The notes below the pieces were generated by a model. That model saw nothing but the letters and a program-made list of their open reading frames with translations, did not search any database and was not told the DNA's origin. A stretch of DNA of 19,746 bases from an uncultured Bacilli bacterium. GTDB taxonomy: Bacteria > Bacillota_I > Bacilli_A > RF39 > UBA660. Both the position numbers and the translations under genes were made by a program. Of this stretch, positions 4,439 to 12,080 are shown in pieces. The stretch lies in contig CANQNZ010000013.1 in the NCBI GenBank assembly GCA_947625365.1, forward strand, positions 1 through 19,746, read 5' to 3'. Numbering within the stretch: the first letter of the stretch is position 1; the number at the start of each line of letters is the position of its first letter.

Positions 4439-6676
4439 ATGAATATGAAAAAAGTTGAACTTTTAAGTCCTGTAGGTAATCAGGAAATGTTAGAGGCGGC
4501 AATCAAAAATGGCGCAGATGCTATTTATTTGGCGGGAAAATTATATGGAGCTAGAGCTTTTGCTGATAATTTTTCTAATGATGAAATAAAGCAAGCAATT
4601 AAATATGCTCATTTATACGGAGTAAAAGTTTATGTAACTATTAATACTTTAATTTATGAAAATGAAATTAATGATTTTATAAATTATGTTAAATTTTTAT
4701 ATCAATCTAGTGTAGATGCTGTTATAATGCAAGATTTAGGAATAATTAATCTAGTGTTAAAAACTTTTCCTAATTTAGAAGTTCATGCCTCTACACAACT
4801 TCATAATCATACCAAAGAAAATTTAGAGTATTTAAAAAAAATAGGAGTAAAAAGAGCAGTTTTAGCACGGGAACTATCTTTAGATGAAATAAAAGAATTA
4901 CCATGTGATATTGAAAAAGAAGTGTTTGTTTATGGAGCTTTGTGTATTTCTTATTCTGGACAATGCTTGGCATCTTCTTGCATTTTAAATCGAAGTGGTA
5001 ATAGAGGTAAATGTGCGGGAATGTGCCGTTTGCCATACGAACTTTATTCTGAAAGTGAAAAAATAGCTACCGATGGAGATTATTTACTGAGTCCTAAAGA
5101 ACTTAATACGCTATCTCGCCTGCGCGAAATAATTGATACAGGTGTAGACAGTTTGAAAATTGAAGGAAGAATGAAAAGCCCGGAATATGTTGGCTATGTT
5201 ACCAGAATATTTCGCCGCTTAATCGATGCTTATTATGCTAATGAGGCAATGAATATTACTTTGGAAGAGGAAAATAATTTAAAAAAATTATATAATCGAG
5301 ATTTTACATTAGGGCATTTATTTAAAGAACGAAACTATAAACTAATGAATATTAAGACACCAAATCATGTAGGTACCCCTTTAGGAAAAGCAAAAGTCAA
5401 AAAAAATAAAATAATGATTTATCTTGATGATGATATAGCTCAAGGCGATGGTATTCGTTTTGCCAATAAAGAGGGGATGATTGTTAACTTTCTTTATGAT
5501 GAGAAATTATTATTAATTAATAAAGCCAGCAAAGGGCAAATAGTGTATGTTGATAATAAAGTTAATTTAATAGCAGATGGACAAGTTTTTAAGACTTTGG
5601 ATAAAGAACTTATGGAAAAAATCAAAGACATTCCTCAGCGCAAGGTCAATATTAATATAGTCGTTGAAGCTAAAGTTGGCAAACCTTTAAAAGCTACTAT
5701 TAAAGATGATAAGAATATAATAACAGAGCAGTTAGGCCAAGTAGAAATCAGTAAAAATTGTCCGATTTCTAAATCAGAATTAGTTGATAGATTTTCTAAA
5801 TTAAATGATACGCCTTTTATTTTAAAAGATATTCAAATAGATGCAGATGAACAGATATTTATTCCAATTAAAATTATTAGTCAGTTGCGCCGTAATTTAG
5901 TGACTAAATTAATTACTTTAAGAACGCAGGCCAAATATGAACCTATTATAACTAAGTTAGAGTGGCCGGCTCAAAAAGTTAAGCCAACAAAGTCATATAA
6001 TTTCTATGTTAGAGAGGAAAAACAATTACAATATTTATTAGATAAAAAAGTTAATATATATGTCGACGATTACCTTTTATATCAGAAATATAAAGCTGAT
6101 AATGTATATTTTTTAACAGATAGAACATCTTTTCATTTAATTGATTTAAATAAAGAAAAAGTTGTAGCTTCCAATTTAAGTGGTGTTTTAAAGTATAGTC
6201 AAAATAATGAAGTTTTTAGTGATATTTATCTTAATGTTACTAATTCTTATACTTTAGCAGTTTTAAATGATTTAGGCGCAAAAAAAATAACATTGTCAGT
6301 TGAAAATGATATTAATCAGATAAAACAATTAGTCAGTGGTTTTGAAAGAAATTTTAATACGATGCCAAATGTTGACGTTTTAGTTTATGGTAGAGTAGAA
6401 CTGATGGTTTTAAAGCATTGCTTTTTAAATATGTTTTTGAATAAAGATACAAAGTGCGCAGTATGTAAAGATAAAAAACAATATTATTTAAAAGATAGAA
6501 ATGGAAAGTTTTTACCTATTATAAATAAAAATTGTAATACTTATATTTTACATTACCAAAATATAAATTTAATAGAAGATATTCCTAATTTTAAGACAAT
6601 GGGAATTAATAATTTTAGTTTCTATTTATTTAAAGAAACAAAAGAGGAATTAGCTAAACTTTTAGAAGCTTTATAA
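4439..6676 (+). CDS. U32 family protein, RlhA-like (peptidase U32 with DUF3656-type region)
   Basis: A ~745-residue protein. The N-terminal ~290 residues are a classic U32 domain: ELLSPVGNQEMLEAAIKNGADAIYL-type opening, HASTQ, and the U32 signature EVFVYGALCISYSGQCLAS, followed by further cysteines in SSC and GNRGKCAGMCR. These Cys residues are known in relatives (RlhA, TrhP, UbiU/V) to hold an iron-sulfur cluster. The length and long C-terminal part, with a second Cys set (KHC, CAVC, NKNC near residues 658-700) and LKDRNG, match RlhA-type proteins, which in E. coli hydroxylate 23S rRNA C2501. A tRNA or rRNA hydroxylation role is therefore more likely than proteolysis, but it is inferred. Candidate starts are GTG 4436, ATG 4439 and ATG 4445; none has a ribosome binding site, and the -10 box ends at 4428. 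Confidence 0.88.
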   Translation: MNMKKVELLSPVGNQEMLEAAIKNGADAIYLAGKLYGARAFADNFSNDEIKQAIKYAHLYGVKVYVTINTLIYENEINDFINYVKFLYQSSVDAVIMQDLGIINLVLKTFPNLEVHASTQLHNHTKENLEYLKKIGVKRAVLARELSLDEIKELPCDIEKEVFVYGALCISYSGQCLASSCILNRSGNRGKCAGMCRLPYELYSESEKIATDGDYLLSPKELNTLSRLREIIDTGVDSLKIEGRMKSPEYVGYVTRIFRRLIDAYYANEAMNITLEEENNLKKLYNRDFTLGHLFKERNYKLMNIKTPNHVGTPLGKAKVKKNKIMIYLDDDIAQGDGIRFANKEGMIVNFLYDEKLLLINKASKGQIVYVDNKVNLIADGQVFKTLDKELMEKIKDIPQRKVNINIVVEAKVGKPLKATIKDDKNIITEQLGQVEISKNCPISKSELVDRFSKLNDTPFILKDIQIDADEQIFIPIKIISQLRRNLVTKLITLRTQAKYEPIITKLEWPAQKVKPTKSYNFYVREEKQLQYLLDKKVNIYVDDYLLYQKYKADNVYFLTDRTSFHLIDLNKEKVVASNLSGVLKYSQNNEVFSDIYLNVTNSYTLAVLNDLGAKKITLSVENDINQIKQLVSGFERNFNTMPNVDVLVYGRVELMVLKHCFLNMFLNKDTKCAVCKDKKQYYLKDRNGKFLPIINKNCNTYILHYQNINLIEDIPNFKTMGINNFSFYLFKETKEELAKLLEAL

Positions 6677-6698
6677 TTCCTTTTTTTACTGATTAAAA

Positions 6699-6727
6699 TT
6701 GACGGTATCAATAAAATATGATAATAT
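6699..6727 (+). promoter_or_regulatory. tRNA-His promoter
   Basis: TTGACG at 6699-6704 with TAATAT at 6722-6727 (17-base spacer); GATAAT at 6720-6725 is an alternative -10. It lies just upstream of the tRNA. Confidence 0.5.
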
Positions 6728-6738
6728 ATCTTTGTCAT

Positions 6739-6815
6739 GGCGGAATTGGTGAAGTGGTTAACACGCCGGATTGTGGCTCCGGTATGCGTGGGTTCGATCC
6801 CCACATTTCGCCCCA
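6739..6815 (+). tRNA. tRNA-His (anticodon GTG)
   Basis: A full cloverleaf can be drawn. The acceptor GCGGAAT/ATTTCGC has one G-T pair, and the anticodon stem CCGGA/TCCGG encloses the GTG anticodon. The T-arm is GTGGG-TTCGATC-CCCAC. The extra G at -1 (6739) opposite C73, the identity element of bacterial tRNA-His, is genome-encoded, and so is the 3' CCA (6813-6815). It is transcribed alone, with its own promoter and terminator. Confidence 0.97.
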
Positions 6816-6827
6816 TATTATGTAAAT

Positions 6828-6861
6828 AAAAGTTCATAGCTAGTATTATGGACTTTTTTTT
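6828..6861 (+). terminator. Rho-independent terminator of tRNA-His
   Basis: AAAAGTTCATA (6828-6838) pairs with TATGGACTTTT (6847-6857) with one G-T wobble and an 8-base loop, then continues into a T-run. Confidence 0.85.
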
Positions 6862-6920
6862 ATTTTGCAAAAATAGTGAAGATGAATAAGAAAAGTATTA
6901 TAGGAATTCATTATATTTTT

Positions 6921-6948
6921 TTCAATAGTACATAAGATATGGTAAAAT
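6921..6948 (+). promoter_or_regulatory. Promoter candidate for the 230-aa unknown gene
   Basis: TTCAAT at 6921-6926, a 16-base spacer and TAAAAT at 6943-6948 preceded by TGG (extended -10 form). Confidence 0.4.
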
Positions 6949-6973
6949 ATTAAATGAAATGGAGATGATTTTC

Positions 6974-7666
6974 TTGAATGTTATAGAAACAATAGATTTA
7001 TGGACTGAACAAAATGATAATCATTTAGAATGCTTTAGTGGTGCATTTGTTGATGGATTTGAAAACGGTAGTATTCCATTTGACTCTTATAAAGTAATTA
7101 GAAATTGTAATTGTATTATTAGTAGCAATAAAGATAATTTGAATATCAGGAATAAGCATAATGCCATTGTTTTTTATAAAGATGGTGTACCTGTAAGATT
7201 AATGGTATTAAACCAAAATACTAATGTTGATATATGTATATCAGCTGCATTAAGTCAGACATTGAATAATGCTATCCTAAGAGATATTTATTCTTACTTT
7301 AATATAAAAAGAACAGATGTTAATCTTAATCAGCAACCAATTAACAATGAGACAGACCCAGAAAATGAAATAGATGTAGGTTCTTGTGATAGACCATCAC
7401 TTTTAGAGAGCATGTTAGAAGGTAGCTATACTCAAAGTGATACTGATTATGGCAAGAGTAATAGTGATAGCAATTATCAATTTATTCCCGATATATATAT
7501 ACAATATGAACTTATGACAGATAGCGAATGTTTTAGTATTAAACATCATTGTGCATTTCTAAATAAAAGTATGACAAGGATTATACCTCTTCAAGCCAAT
7601 TCATTAATAAATATTGAAGAAATTAGTAGTATATTAGAGTCAGATAAAAGTATGCTAAGAAAATGA
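6974..7666 (+). CDS. Protein of unknown function, first gene of a small accessory group
   Basis: A 230-residue soluble protein that I do not recognise; no signal peptide or membrane segment is seen. Residues 1-~112 look globular, with a predicted alpha/beta pattern (AIVFYKDGVPVRLMVLN, then a helix ISAALSQTLNNAILRDIYSYF). Residues ~115-165 are acidic and Ser/Asp/Asn-rich, probably a flexible linker. Residues ~165-230 form a second short domain (DIYIQYELM, CFSIKHHCAFLN). Start choice: the ATGs at 6959 and 6965 overlap the GGAGATGA sequence (6961-6968), which is a good ribosome binding site for TTG 6974, so TTG is preferred. It sits between tRNA-His and a YunG-like gene, 88 bases before the latter, with no terminator between. 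Function unknown. Confidence 0.7.
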   Translation: MNVIETIDLWTEQNDNHLECFSGAFVDGFENGSIPFDSYKVIRNCNCIISSNKDNLNIRNKHNAIVFYKDGVPVRLMVLNQNTNVDICISAALSQTLNNAILRDIYSYFNIKRTDVNLNQQPINNETDPENEIDVGSCDRPSLLESMLEGSYTQSDTDYGKSNSDSNYQFIPDIYIQYELMTDSECFSIKHHCAFLNKSMTRIIPLQANSLINIEEISSILESDKSMLRK

Positions 7667-7727
7667 TAAAGTTCTTGATAATAAAAACCGTTTCTAATAA
7701 GGTCAAGACTAAATAAAGTTTATTTGA

Positions 7728-7733
7728 TATAAT
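7728..7733 (+). promoter_or_regulatory. Extended -10 element for the YunG-like gene
   Basis: TATAAT at 7728-7733 preceded by TGA (TGn form). No good -35 is seen. Transcription would start near 7740, after TTG 7737, favouring the downstream GTG start. Confidence 0.45.
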
Positions 7734-7754
7734 ATATTGAAAAGATGTGTTGTT

Positions 7755-8150
7755 GTGAATATCGATAATATCAAAAAAATTTTATTAAAATGCTATACAA
7801 AAGATTTATGTTATTCAAAAATTCAAAATGAATGGAATGATAATAATAAATGTTTTGGTATGTGTGCAATAACATCTTTAATCGTTAATGATTATTTTGG
7901 TGGCGATATTTGTAAAATTCATGTGAATGGAATTAGTCATTATTTTAATTTGATAGAAAATAAAATTGTAGATTTAACTTCAAGTCAATTTAATCATGAA
8001 ATAGACTATCAAAAATATCAAATTATAGATAGGCAAAAATTGTTAACGGAAAATACAAAAAGTAGATATAGCATATTAAAAAGCAGATTGATAGAAGAGT
8101 TAAAAAAACAAGCAGTTATTTCTAAAAAGAGTAAAGGACATGCTAATTGA
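7755..8150 (+). CDS. YunG-like family protein (papain-like fold candidate)
   Basis: A 131-residue protein. The core CFGMCAITSLIVNDYFGGD, then HYFNLIENKIVDLTSSQF, closely follows the pattern of Bacillus YunG-family proteins (QCGVTALVVQDLFGGE-like, then HxYNRI, then DLTxxQF), recalled from memory. The order Cys37 before a helix, His62 and Asp73 is that of a papain/transglutaminase-type catalytic triad, so a thiol hydrolase or amidase activity is possible; none is established for the family that I know of. Start choice: TTG 7737 lies at or before the predicted transcription start and lacks a ribosome binding site, so GTG 7755 is preferred, with moderate certainty. The gene ends in TGA, which overlaps the ribosome binding site region of the YbaK-like gene, so the two are translationally coupled. 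Confidence 0.75.
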   Translation: MNIDNIKKILLKCYTKDLCYSKIQNEWNDNNKCFGMCAITSLIVNDYFGGDICKIHVNGISHYFNLIENKIVDLTSSQFNHEIDYQKYQIIDRQKLLTENTKSRYSILKSRLIEELKKQAVISKKSKGHAN

Positions 8151-8164
8151 GGAGGAGCCAAGCT

Positions 8165-8707
8165 GTGAATAGCAATTTAGAATTTAAAAAATTAGTAGAA
8201 AACAAAAATTTGGTAGCAGAAACTACTTATAATTGTATAGATAATTTATTTTCTGAAGAAGAAAAAAGTGATTTTTTAGTTGCGGAAATAAATCCAGAAT
8301 ATATGGATGGTATAAAACTTTGTGAACATTATAATCTTGATATTAAAACAGGAGTTAATTGCTTAATATGTGAATGCAAAAGAGGAGAAAATAAAAGTTA
8401 TGTGGCATTATTAGTGCCAACAGGATGTAGATATAATATGTCATCCACAGTAAGAAAATATACGAATTCTAGAATGGTATCAGTCGCGCCGCTTGATTAT
8501 GTGTTAGAAAAGACGAAGATGGAATATGGAAGCATTAATCCAATAGGATTACCTGAGGACTGGAAATTATTTATCGACCCTAAAATATTGGAAGTTGAAA
8601 GAATTATTTGTGGCAGCGGTTTACAAAAATCAAAAATTTCGTTACCAAGTAAATATTTATTAAAGCTTAACAATGCCGAAGTATTAGAAAATTTGGCAAA
8701 ACAATAA
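8165..8707 (+). CDS. YbaK/ProX-type aminoacyl-tRNA editing domain protein
   Basis: A 180-residue protein. Residues ~75-175 match the YbaK/EbsC/ProX editing fold: YVALLVPTGCRYNMSST, then the variable helix, then the hallmark GSINPIGLPEDWKLFID, followed by VERIICGSGLQKSKISL and LLKLNNAEVLENLAK. Proteins of this superfamily deacylate mischarged tRNAs (Cys-, Ala- or Ser-tRNA depending on the subfamily). The first ~70 residues are less typical, and I do not see the usual conserved Lys in its standard place, so substrate and activity are uncertain. Start: GTG 8165 has GAGGAGGAG (8149-8157) seven bases upstream; TTG 8147 would overlap the previous stop and lies before this site. It forms a coupled pair with the YunG-like gene. 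Confidence 0.85.
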   Translation: MNSNLEFKKLVENKNLVAETTYNCIDNLFSEEEKSDFLVAEINPEYMDGIKLCEHYNLDIKTGVNCLICECKRGENKSYVALLVPTGCRYNMSSTVRKYTNSRMVSVAPLDYVLEKTKMEYGSINPIGLPEDWKLFIDPKILEVERIICGSGLQKSKISLPSKYLLKLNNAEVLENLAKQ

Positions 8708-8749
8708 ATAATTTGATATAAAAATCGAACTTAATATTTAAGCTCTATG

Positions 8750-9085
8750 TTATTTGTATGTTCTTGTTCTTCTTTTATTTAAATTTTTAGGATAATTAAT
8801 TTCAACAGTTTCATCTTTTTGATTTACAGTTATATCATCTAAAGTTAAGTTTCGTCCGATATAAAAAGCTCTATGACATTTAATCTTATGATATTTAGAT
8901 TTAACTATTAAATAAATAATTAAATATCCACTTTCTATAGTAAAATTTATATTTTTTAGGCTATATCCAGAATAATTAATGCACAATCCATAATCTGTAA
9001 ATTCCACTTTAACTGCTGAGTCATTAAAACTTTCCATTTTATCTTTACTGATTTCCGGAAAGTAGTTATCAAAATCAAAGTCCAA
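8750..9085 (-). CDS. Small HSP20/alpha-crystallin-like protein
   Basis: A 111-residue protein starting with TTG, supported by GAGGTGA five bases upstream. Residues ~25-105 show the beta-strand pattern of the alpha-crystallin fold: VKVEFTDYGLCINYSGYSL, YLIIYLIVKS, then AFYIGRNLTLDDITVNQKD and a final TVEINYPKN, which resembles the usual FxLPxxVDxDxIxAxxxxGxLxIxxPK. The Gly of the family's GVL motif is missing (ETVEINYP), so it is a diverged member; spore-coat HSP20-like proteins such as CotM are similarly diverged. A good SigA-type promoter lies upstream (9107-9135). It is divergent from the LigD-like gene. Confidence 0.65.
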   Translation of the reverse strand: MDFDFDNYFPEISKDKMESFNDSAVKVEFTDYGLCINYSGYSLKNINFTIESGYLIIYLIVKSKYHKIKCHRAFYIGRNLTLDDITVNQKDETVEINYPKNLNKRRTRTYK

Positions 9086-9106
9086 AATATCACCTCACAA
9101 GAAAGT

Positions 9107-9135
9107 ATTATAGATTATAAAAATACTTTAATCAA
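9107..9135 (-). promoter_or_regulatory. SigA-type promoter of the HSP20-like gene
   Basis: On the minus strand TTGATT (9135-9130), a 17-base spacer and a perfect TATAAT (9112-9107), about 22 bases before the TTG start codon. Confidence 0.65.
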
Positions 9136-9164
9136 GCATAATTTTAGCGTATTAATTCAAACTA
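9136..9164 (+). promoter_or_regulatory. SigG-like (forespore) promoter candidate for ligD
   Basis: GCATA at 9136-9140, a 17-base spacer and CAAACTA at 9158-9164, close to the SigG consensus (GCATA, then CATACTA). Bacillus ligD is known to be forespore-expressed under SigG, so the match is plausible, but one -10 base differs. Confidence 0.35.
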
Positions 9165-9181
9165 ATAACGAGGTAATGTAT

Positions 9182-10561
9182 ATGGAAGATAAATTGAAAA
9201 AGTATAAAGCCAAAAGAGATTTTAATAAAACAAAAGAGCCTTTAGGAAAGCAAAAAGCTCAAGGAAATAAATTAAAGTTTGTCGTGCAACATCATTTAGC
9301 AAGTCATGACCATTATGATTTCCGCTTAGAGCATAATGGTGTATTAAAAAGTTGGGCTGTACCTAAAGGACCTTCATATAACTCTAAAGATAAACGTTTG
9401 GCTGTTTTAGTAGAGGACCATCCCTATGAATACAAAGATTTTGAGAATACTATTCCTCAAGGCGAATATGGTGGAGGAACAGTGATGGTCTGGGATGAAG
9501 GCTATTATGAAGTAATAGGTAGTTTTAGTAAATCATTTAAGGAAGGTTCTTTAAAATTTATTTTACATGGAAAACGTTTAAAAGGAGCATGGACATTAAT
9601 TAATTTTGATAATAATAATTGGCTGTTGATAAAAGAAAACGATAAATACTTAAATTATAAAGATATTACCAAATTTAAAACTAGCATTAAAACGGGAAGG
9701 ACGATGAAACAAATAGCTGATAATATACCAAGTAATGAAATAAAGATTACTAATCCTGATAAAATTATGTTTCCACGTCCTAAAATAACTAAAAAAGAAA
9801 TGGTTAATTATTATAAAAAAGTAGCTGATAAAATGTTACCTTATTTAAGTAATAGAATTATAAGTACAATAAGATGCCCAGAAGGTATAAAAAAAGATAA
9901 ATTTTTTAAAAAACATTTGGATAGTGATAGTAAAGGAATTAAGAAAATAATTTTACCAAATGATAAAGGTCACAAAGATGATTATTATTACATTACTGAT
10001 ACGCGTGGGCTAATAAGTGAAGCTCAAAATAATAGTGTGGAGTTTCATATATGGGGCAGTAATGTCCAAAAATTAGAAAATCCTAACTATATGGTATTTG
10101 ATTTAGACCCGGATGAAAAACTTAGTTTAACTAAGTTACGACAGGGTGTTAAAGATTTAAAAAGTATTTTAGATAATTTACAATTGAAATCTTATTTAAA
10201 AACCAGTGGCGGTAAAGGGTATCATGTTGTTGTACCTTTAAACTATAAAACAACCTGGGAAGACTTTCGTAAAGTAGCCAAAAATATTGCCGAATTAATG
10301 GCTACAAAATGGCCGGATAAATATGTGGCAAATATGCGTAAAGAAAATCGTAAAGGTAAAATCTATATTGATTGGGTTCGAAATACCAGGTCTTCAACTT
10401 CCGTTGCTCCATATTCCCTAAGAGCTAGAGACCATGCCCCTGTTTCAATGCCGATTAAATGGAGTGAACTTGATAAAGTAAAACCCAATGAAATTACTTT
10501 AGATATTGCTTTAAAAAGATTAAAAAGAAAAGACCCATGGGCCGGATTTTTTGAAACATAA
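9182..10561 (+). CDS. ligD: LigD-type NHEJ protein: 3'-phosphoesterase plus polymerase/primase domains, no ligase domain
   Basis: A 459-residue DNA repair enzyme. Residues ~10-160 are the phosphoesterase (PE) domain. By position H38, H44, D46, R48 and H80 match the metal and phosphate ligands known from Pseudomonas LigD, in HHLASHDHYDFRLE and EDHPYEYKDFE. Residues ~190-455 are the LigD polymerase (POL) domain of the archaeo-eukaryotic primase fold: DLD at 307-309 and D397 (IDW) for metals, SGGKGYHV at 342-349, then RARDHAPVS. The ATP-dependent ligase domain expected between or beside them is absent; the two domains are joined by a ~30-residue linker. Order PE-POL equals the Pseudomonas order PE-LIG-POL with LIG missing. 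ATG 9176 is only two bases from the GAGGT site, so ATG 9182 is preferred. The gene is convergent with the GroEL-like gene, 7 bases apart. Confidence 0.92.
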   Translation: MEDKLKKYKAKRDFNKTKEPLGKQKAQGNKLKFVVQHHLASHDHYDFRLEHNGVLKSWAVPKGPSYNSKDKRLAVLVEDHPYEYKDFENTIPQGEYGGGTVMVWDEGYYEVIGSFSKSFKEGSLKFILHGKRLKGAWTLINFDNNNWLLIKENDKYLNYKDITKFKTSIKTGRTMKQIADNIPSNEIKITNPDKIMFPRPKITKKEMVNYYKKVADKMLPYLSNRIISTIRCPEGIKKDKFFKKHLDSDSKGIKKIILPNDKGHKDDYYYITDTRGLISEAQNNSVEFHIWGSNVQKLENPNYMVFDLDPDEKLSLTKLRQGVKDLKSILDNLQLKSYLKTSGGKGYHVVVPLNYKTTWEDFRKVAKNIAELMATKWPDKYVANMRKENRKGKIYIDWVRNTRSSTSVAPYSLRARDHAPVSMPIKWSELDKVKPNEITLDIALKRLKRKDPWAGFFET

Positions 10562-10568
10562 GGTAAAC

Positions 10569-12080
10569 TTATAATTCCATAGTATCATTTAATTTATTTA
10601 AATTATTTTGATATTCATTAATAATAAGAGAGGTTGTAGTAAGTAACATACTTGCTATTGAAACAGCATTTAAAAAAGAATTTTCGATTACTTTTGTAGC
10701 ATCATAAACTGTAGAATTTTGAATATTTTCCCAACAATTAGTTTTTATATTGAAGATAATTTGATAATCTTCTTTTTTAATATTTTTAATTATATTAACC
10801 TCATCTAATCCAGCATTTTGCATTATCTGTTTAAAAGGTTTCTTTAAAGCTTGCATTAAAATTTTAGAAGCATTACCTTCATCTTTTAAATTTTCACTTA
10901 TTTTATACAATGTTAATCCACAGCCAAGATTAATCCCTTTCGTAGCACTGTCAATTGCCCACAGGGCGTCTTCAACGCGCATTTTAATTTCTCTTCTTTC
11001 TGTAGCTGTAGGAGCACCTATTAAAATATTTACCAGACCATTTTTAAACATAGCTAGTCTTTTATTGTAAAAAGCCTTATCAATTTGTAAGTTAGCTAAT
11101 TCTTTTTTAATGGCTACAATCCTTTTTTTAATTTGAGGGTTATTATCAAAAACAATAGTAGCAAATTCTGAAGATATAGAAATTTTTCGCACTTGTGCTA
11201 AATTACTACTATTAGTAATGGCTTTTAAATCATCAAAAATAATTTCTTTATTTAAGCCATATTCTTCTAATTTGACAAGAATTACTTTGACTCCTTCGTT
11301 TATATATAAAGAAATAATTTCATTTGCTACATACTCTTCATATTCTTTAGTAATTATAATAAGAGGTCCATCATTTTTGATAGCATAATTTATAGCATTT
11401 TCCAGACAATCTAAATCTGATAAAGTATCTATTAAATATATCACAGGGTTAGTATAATCTAATTTTTTTTCATTTTTTAGATAATAGGGCGATGATAAGG
11501 AAATACTCATTGTATAGCCATTTAAAAATTCAATCTGATTTATATTACTATCTACTTCTACTAAAGATATTGCATCTTTGTTTTTCACTTTAAAATAGGC
11601 AGAACTTACCAGTTTACCAATATTATCATCATTTGCGGCAGTGCCAGCTATATTTGTTAATTCTGCCTTAGTAGGAATGCGGCTTTCTAGTTTAATTGCG
11701 GAAATTATCTTTTGGGCATAACAGGCTAGTTCTTCTTTTAAAATTAAAGGATTAACGCCTTCTTTGATTAATTTTAAGCCACTATTAAAAATACTCTGAA
11801 GCAAGACTAAAGTAGTAGTTGTTCCGTCTCCCACAATTTCATTAGTTTTAATTGAAGCTTCCTTAGCTAATTCTAAAATTGTATTTATAGCCACATCGTC
11901 ACTTTCAATATTTTCAGCAATTGTCACGCCATCATTAGTAATAAAGGGAGTAAAGGAAGAATGGTCTATAATGGCATTACATCCTTTAGGTCCCAAAGTG
12001 GTTTTTACTGTATCACATAAAAGATTTATAGCTTCTTCCATTTTAGCGTATAAAACATCATTACTAATAATTTTTTTCAT
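10569..12080 (-). CDS. Divergent GroEL/Hsp60 chaperonin paralogue
   Basis: A ~503-residue group I chaperonin. ATPase landmarks are kept: TLGPKG, NDGVTIA (Asp as E. coli D52), GDGTTT (D87) and RVEDAL (D398), so ATP hydrolysis is likely. The apical domain is changed: the GYLSPYF segment reads SLSSPYY, the PGFGDRRK loop reads EEYGLNKE, and the helix position of E. coli L234 appears to be Glu. The AGGGVAL motif reads LGCGLTL, and the C-terminal GGM tail is absent. No groES adjoins it. It is therefore not the housekeeping GroEL. Start: ATG 12080 follows GAGTGA weakly; a GTG at 12089 is possible. The start overlaps the end of the upstream gene by 17 bases, so it is the third cistron of the radical SAM operon. 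A dedicated client is a reasonable guess. Confidence 0.9.
   Translation of the reverse strand: MKKIISNDVLYAKMEEAINLLCDTVKTTLGPKGCNAIIDHSSFTPFITNDGVTIAENIESDDVAINTILELAKEASIKTNEIVGDGTTTTLVLLQSIFNSGLKLIKEGVNPLILKEELACYAQKIISAIKLESRIPTKAELTNIAGTAANDDNIGKLVSSAYFKVKNKDAISLVEVDSNINQIEFLNGYTMSISLSSPYYLKNEKKLDYTNPVIYLIDTLSDLDCLENAINYAIKNDGPLIIITKEYEEYVANEIISLYINEGVKVILVKLEEYGLNKEIIFDDLKAITNSSNLAQVRKISISSEFATIVFDNNPQIKKRIVAIKKELANLQIDKAFYNKRLAMFKNGLVNILIGAPTATERREIKMRVEDALWAIDSATKGINLGCGLTLYKISENLKDEGNASKILMQALKKPFKQIMQNAGLDEVNIIKNIKKEDYQIIFNIKTNCWENIQNSTVYDATKVIENSFLNAVSIASMLLTTTSLIINEYQNNLNKLNDTMEL

Noticed and set aside
4791..5036. Open frame on the minus strand inside the U32 gene (similarly 324-536, 6622-6870, 11971-12264, 18325-18564, 18571-18798)
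   Set aside because: These lie opposite or out of frame with well-supported genes or the tRNA, have no ribosome binding site and resemble no protein family.
6811..6960. Repeat of the tRNA-His 3' end marking an integrated element
   Set aside because: No second copy of the T-arm/acceptor sequence was found downstream within the window, and no integrase is present.
7669..7710. Imperfect inverted repeat AGTTCTTGA / TCAAGACT between the unknown gene and the YunG-like gene, as a terminator or riboswitch
   Set aside because: A bulged 8-bp stem with a 24-base loop and no T-run; no recognisable riboswitch core.
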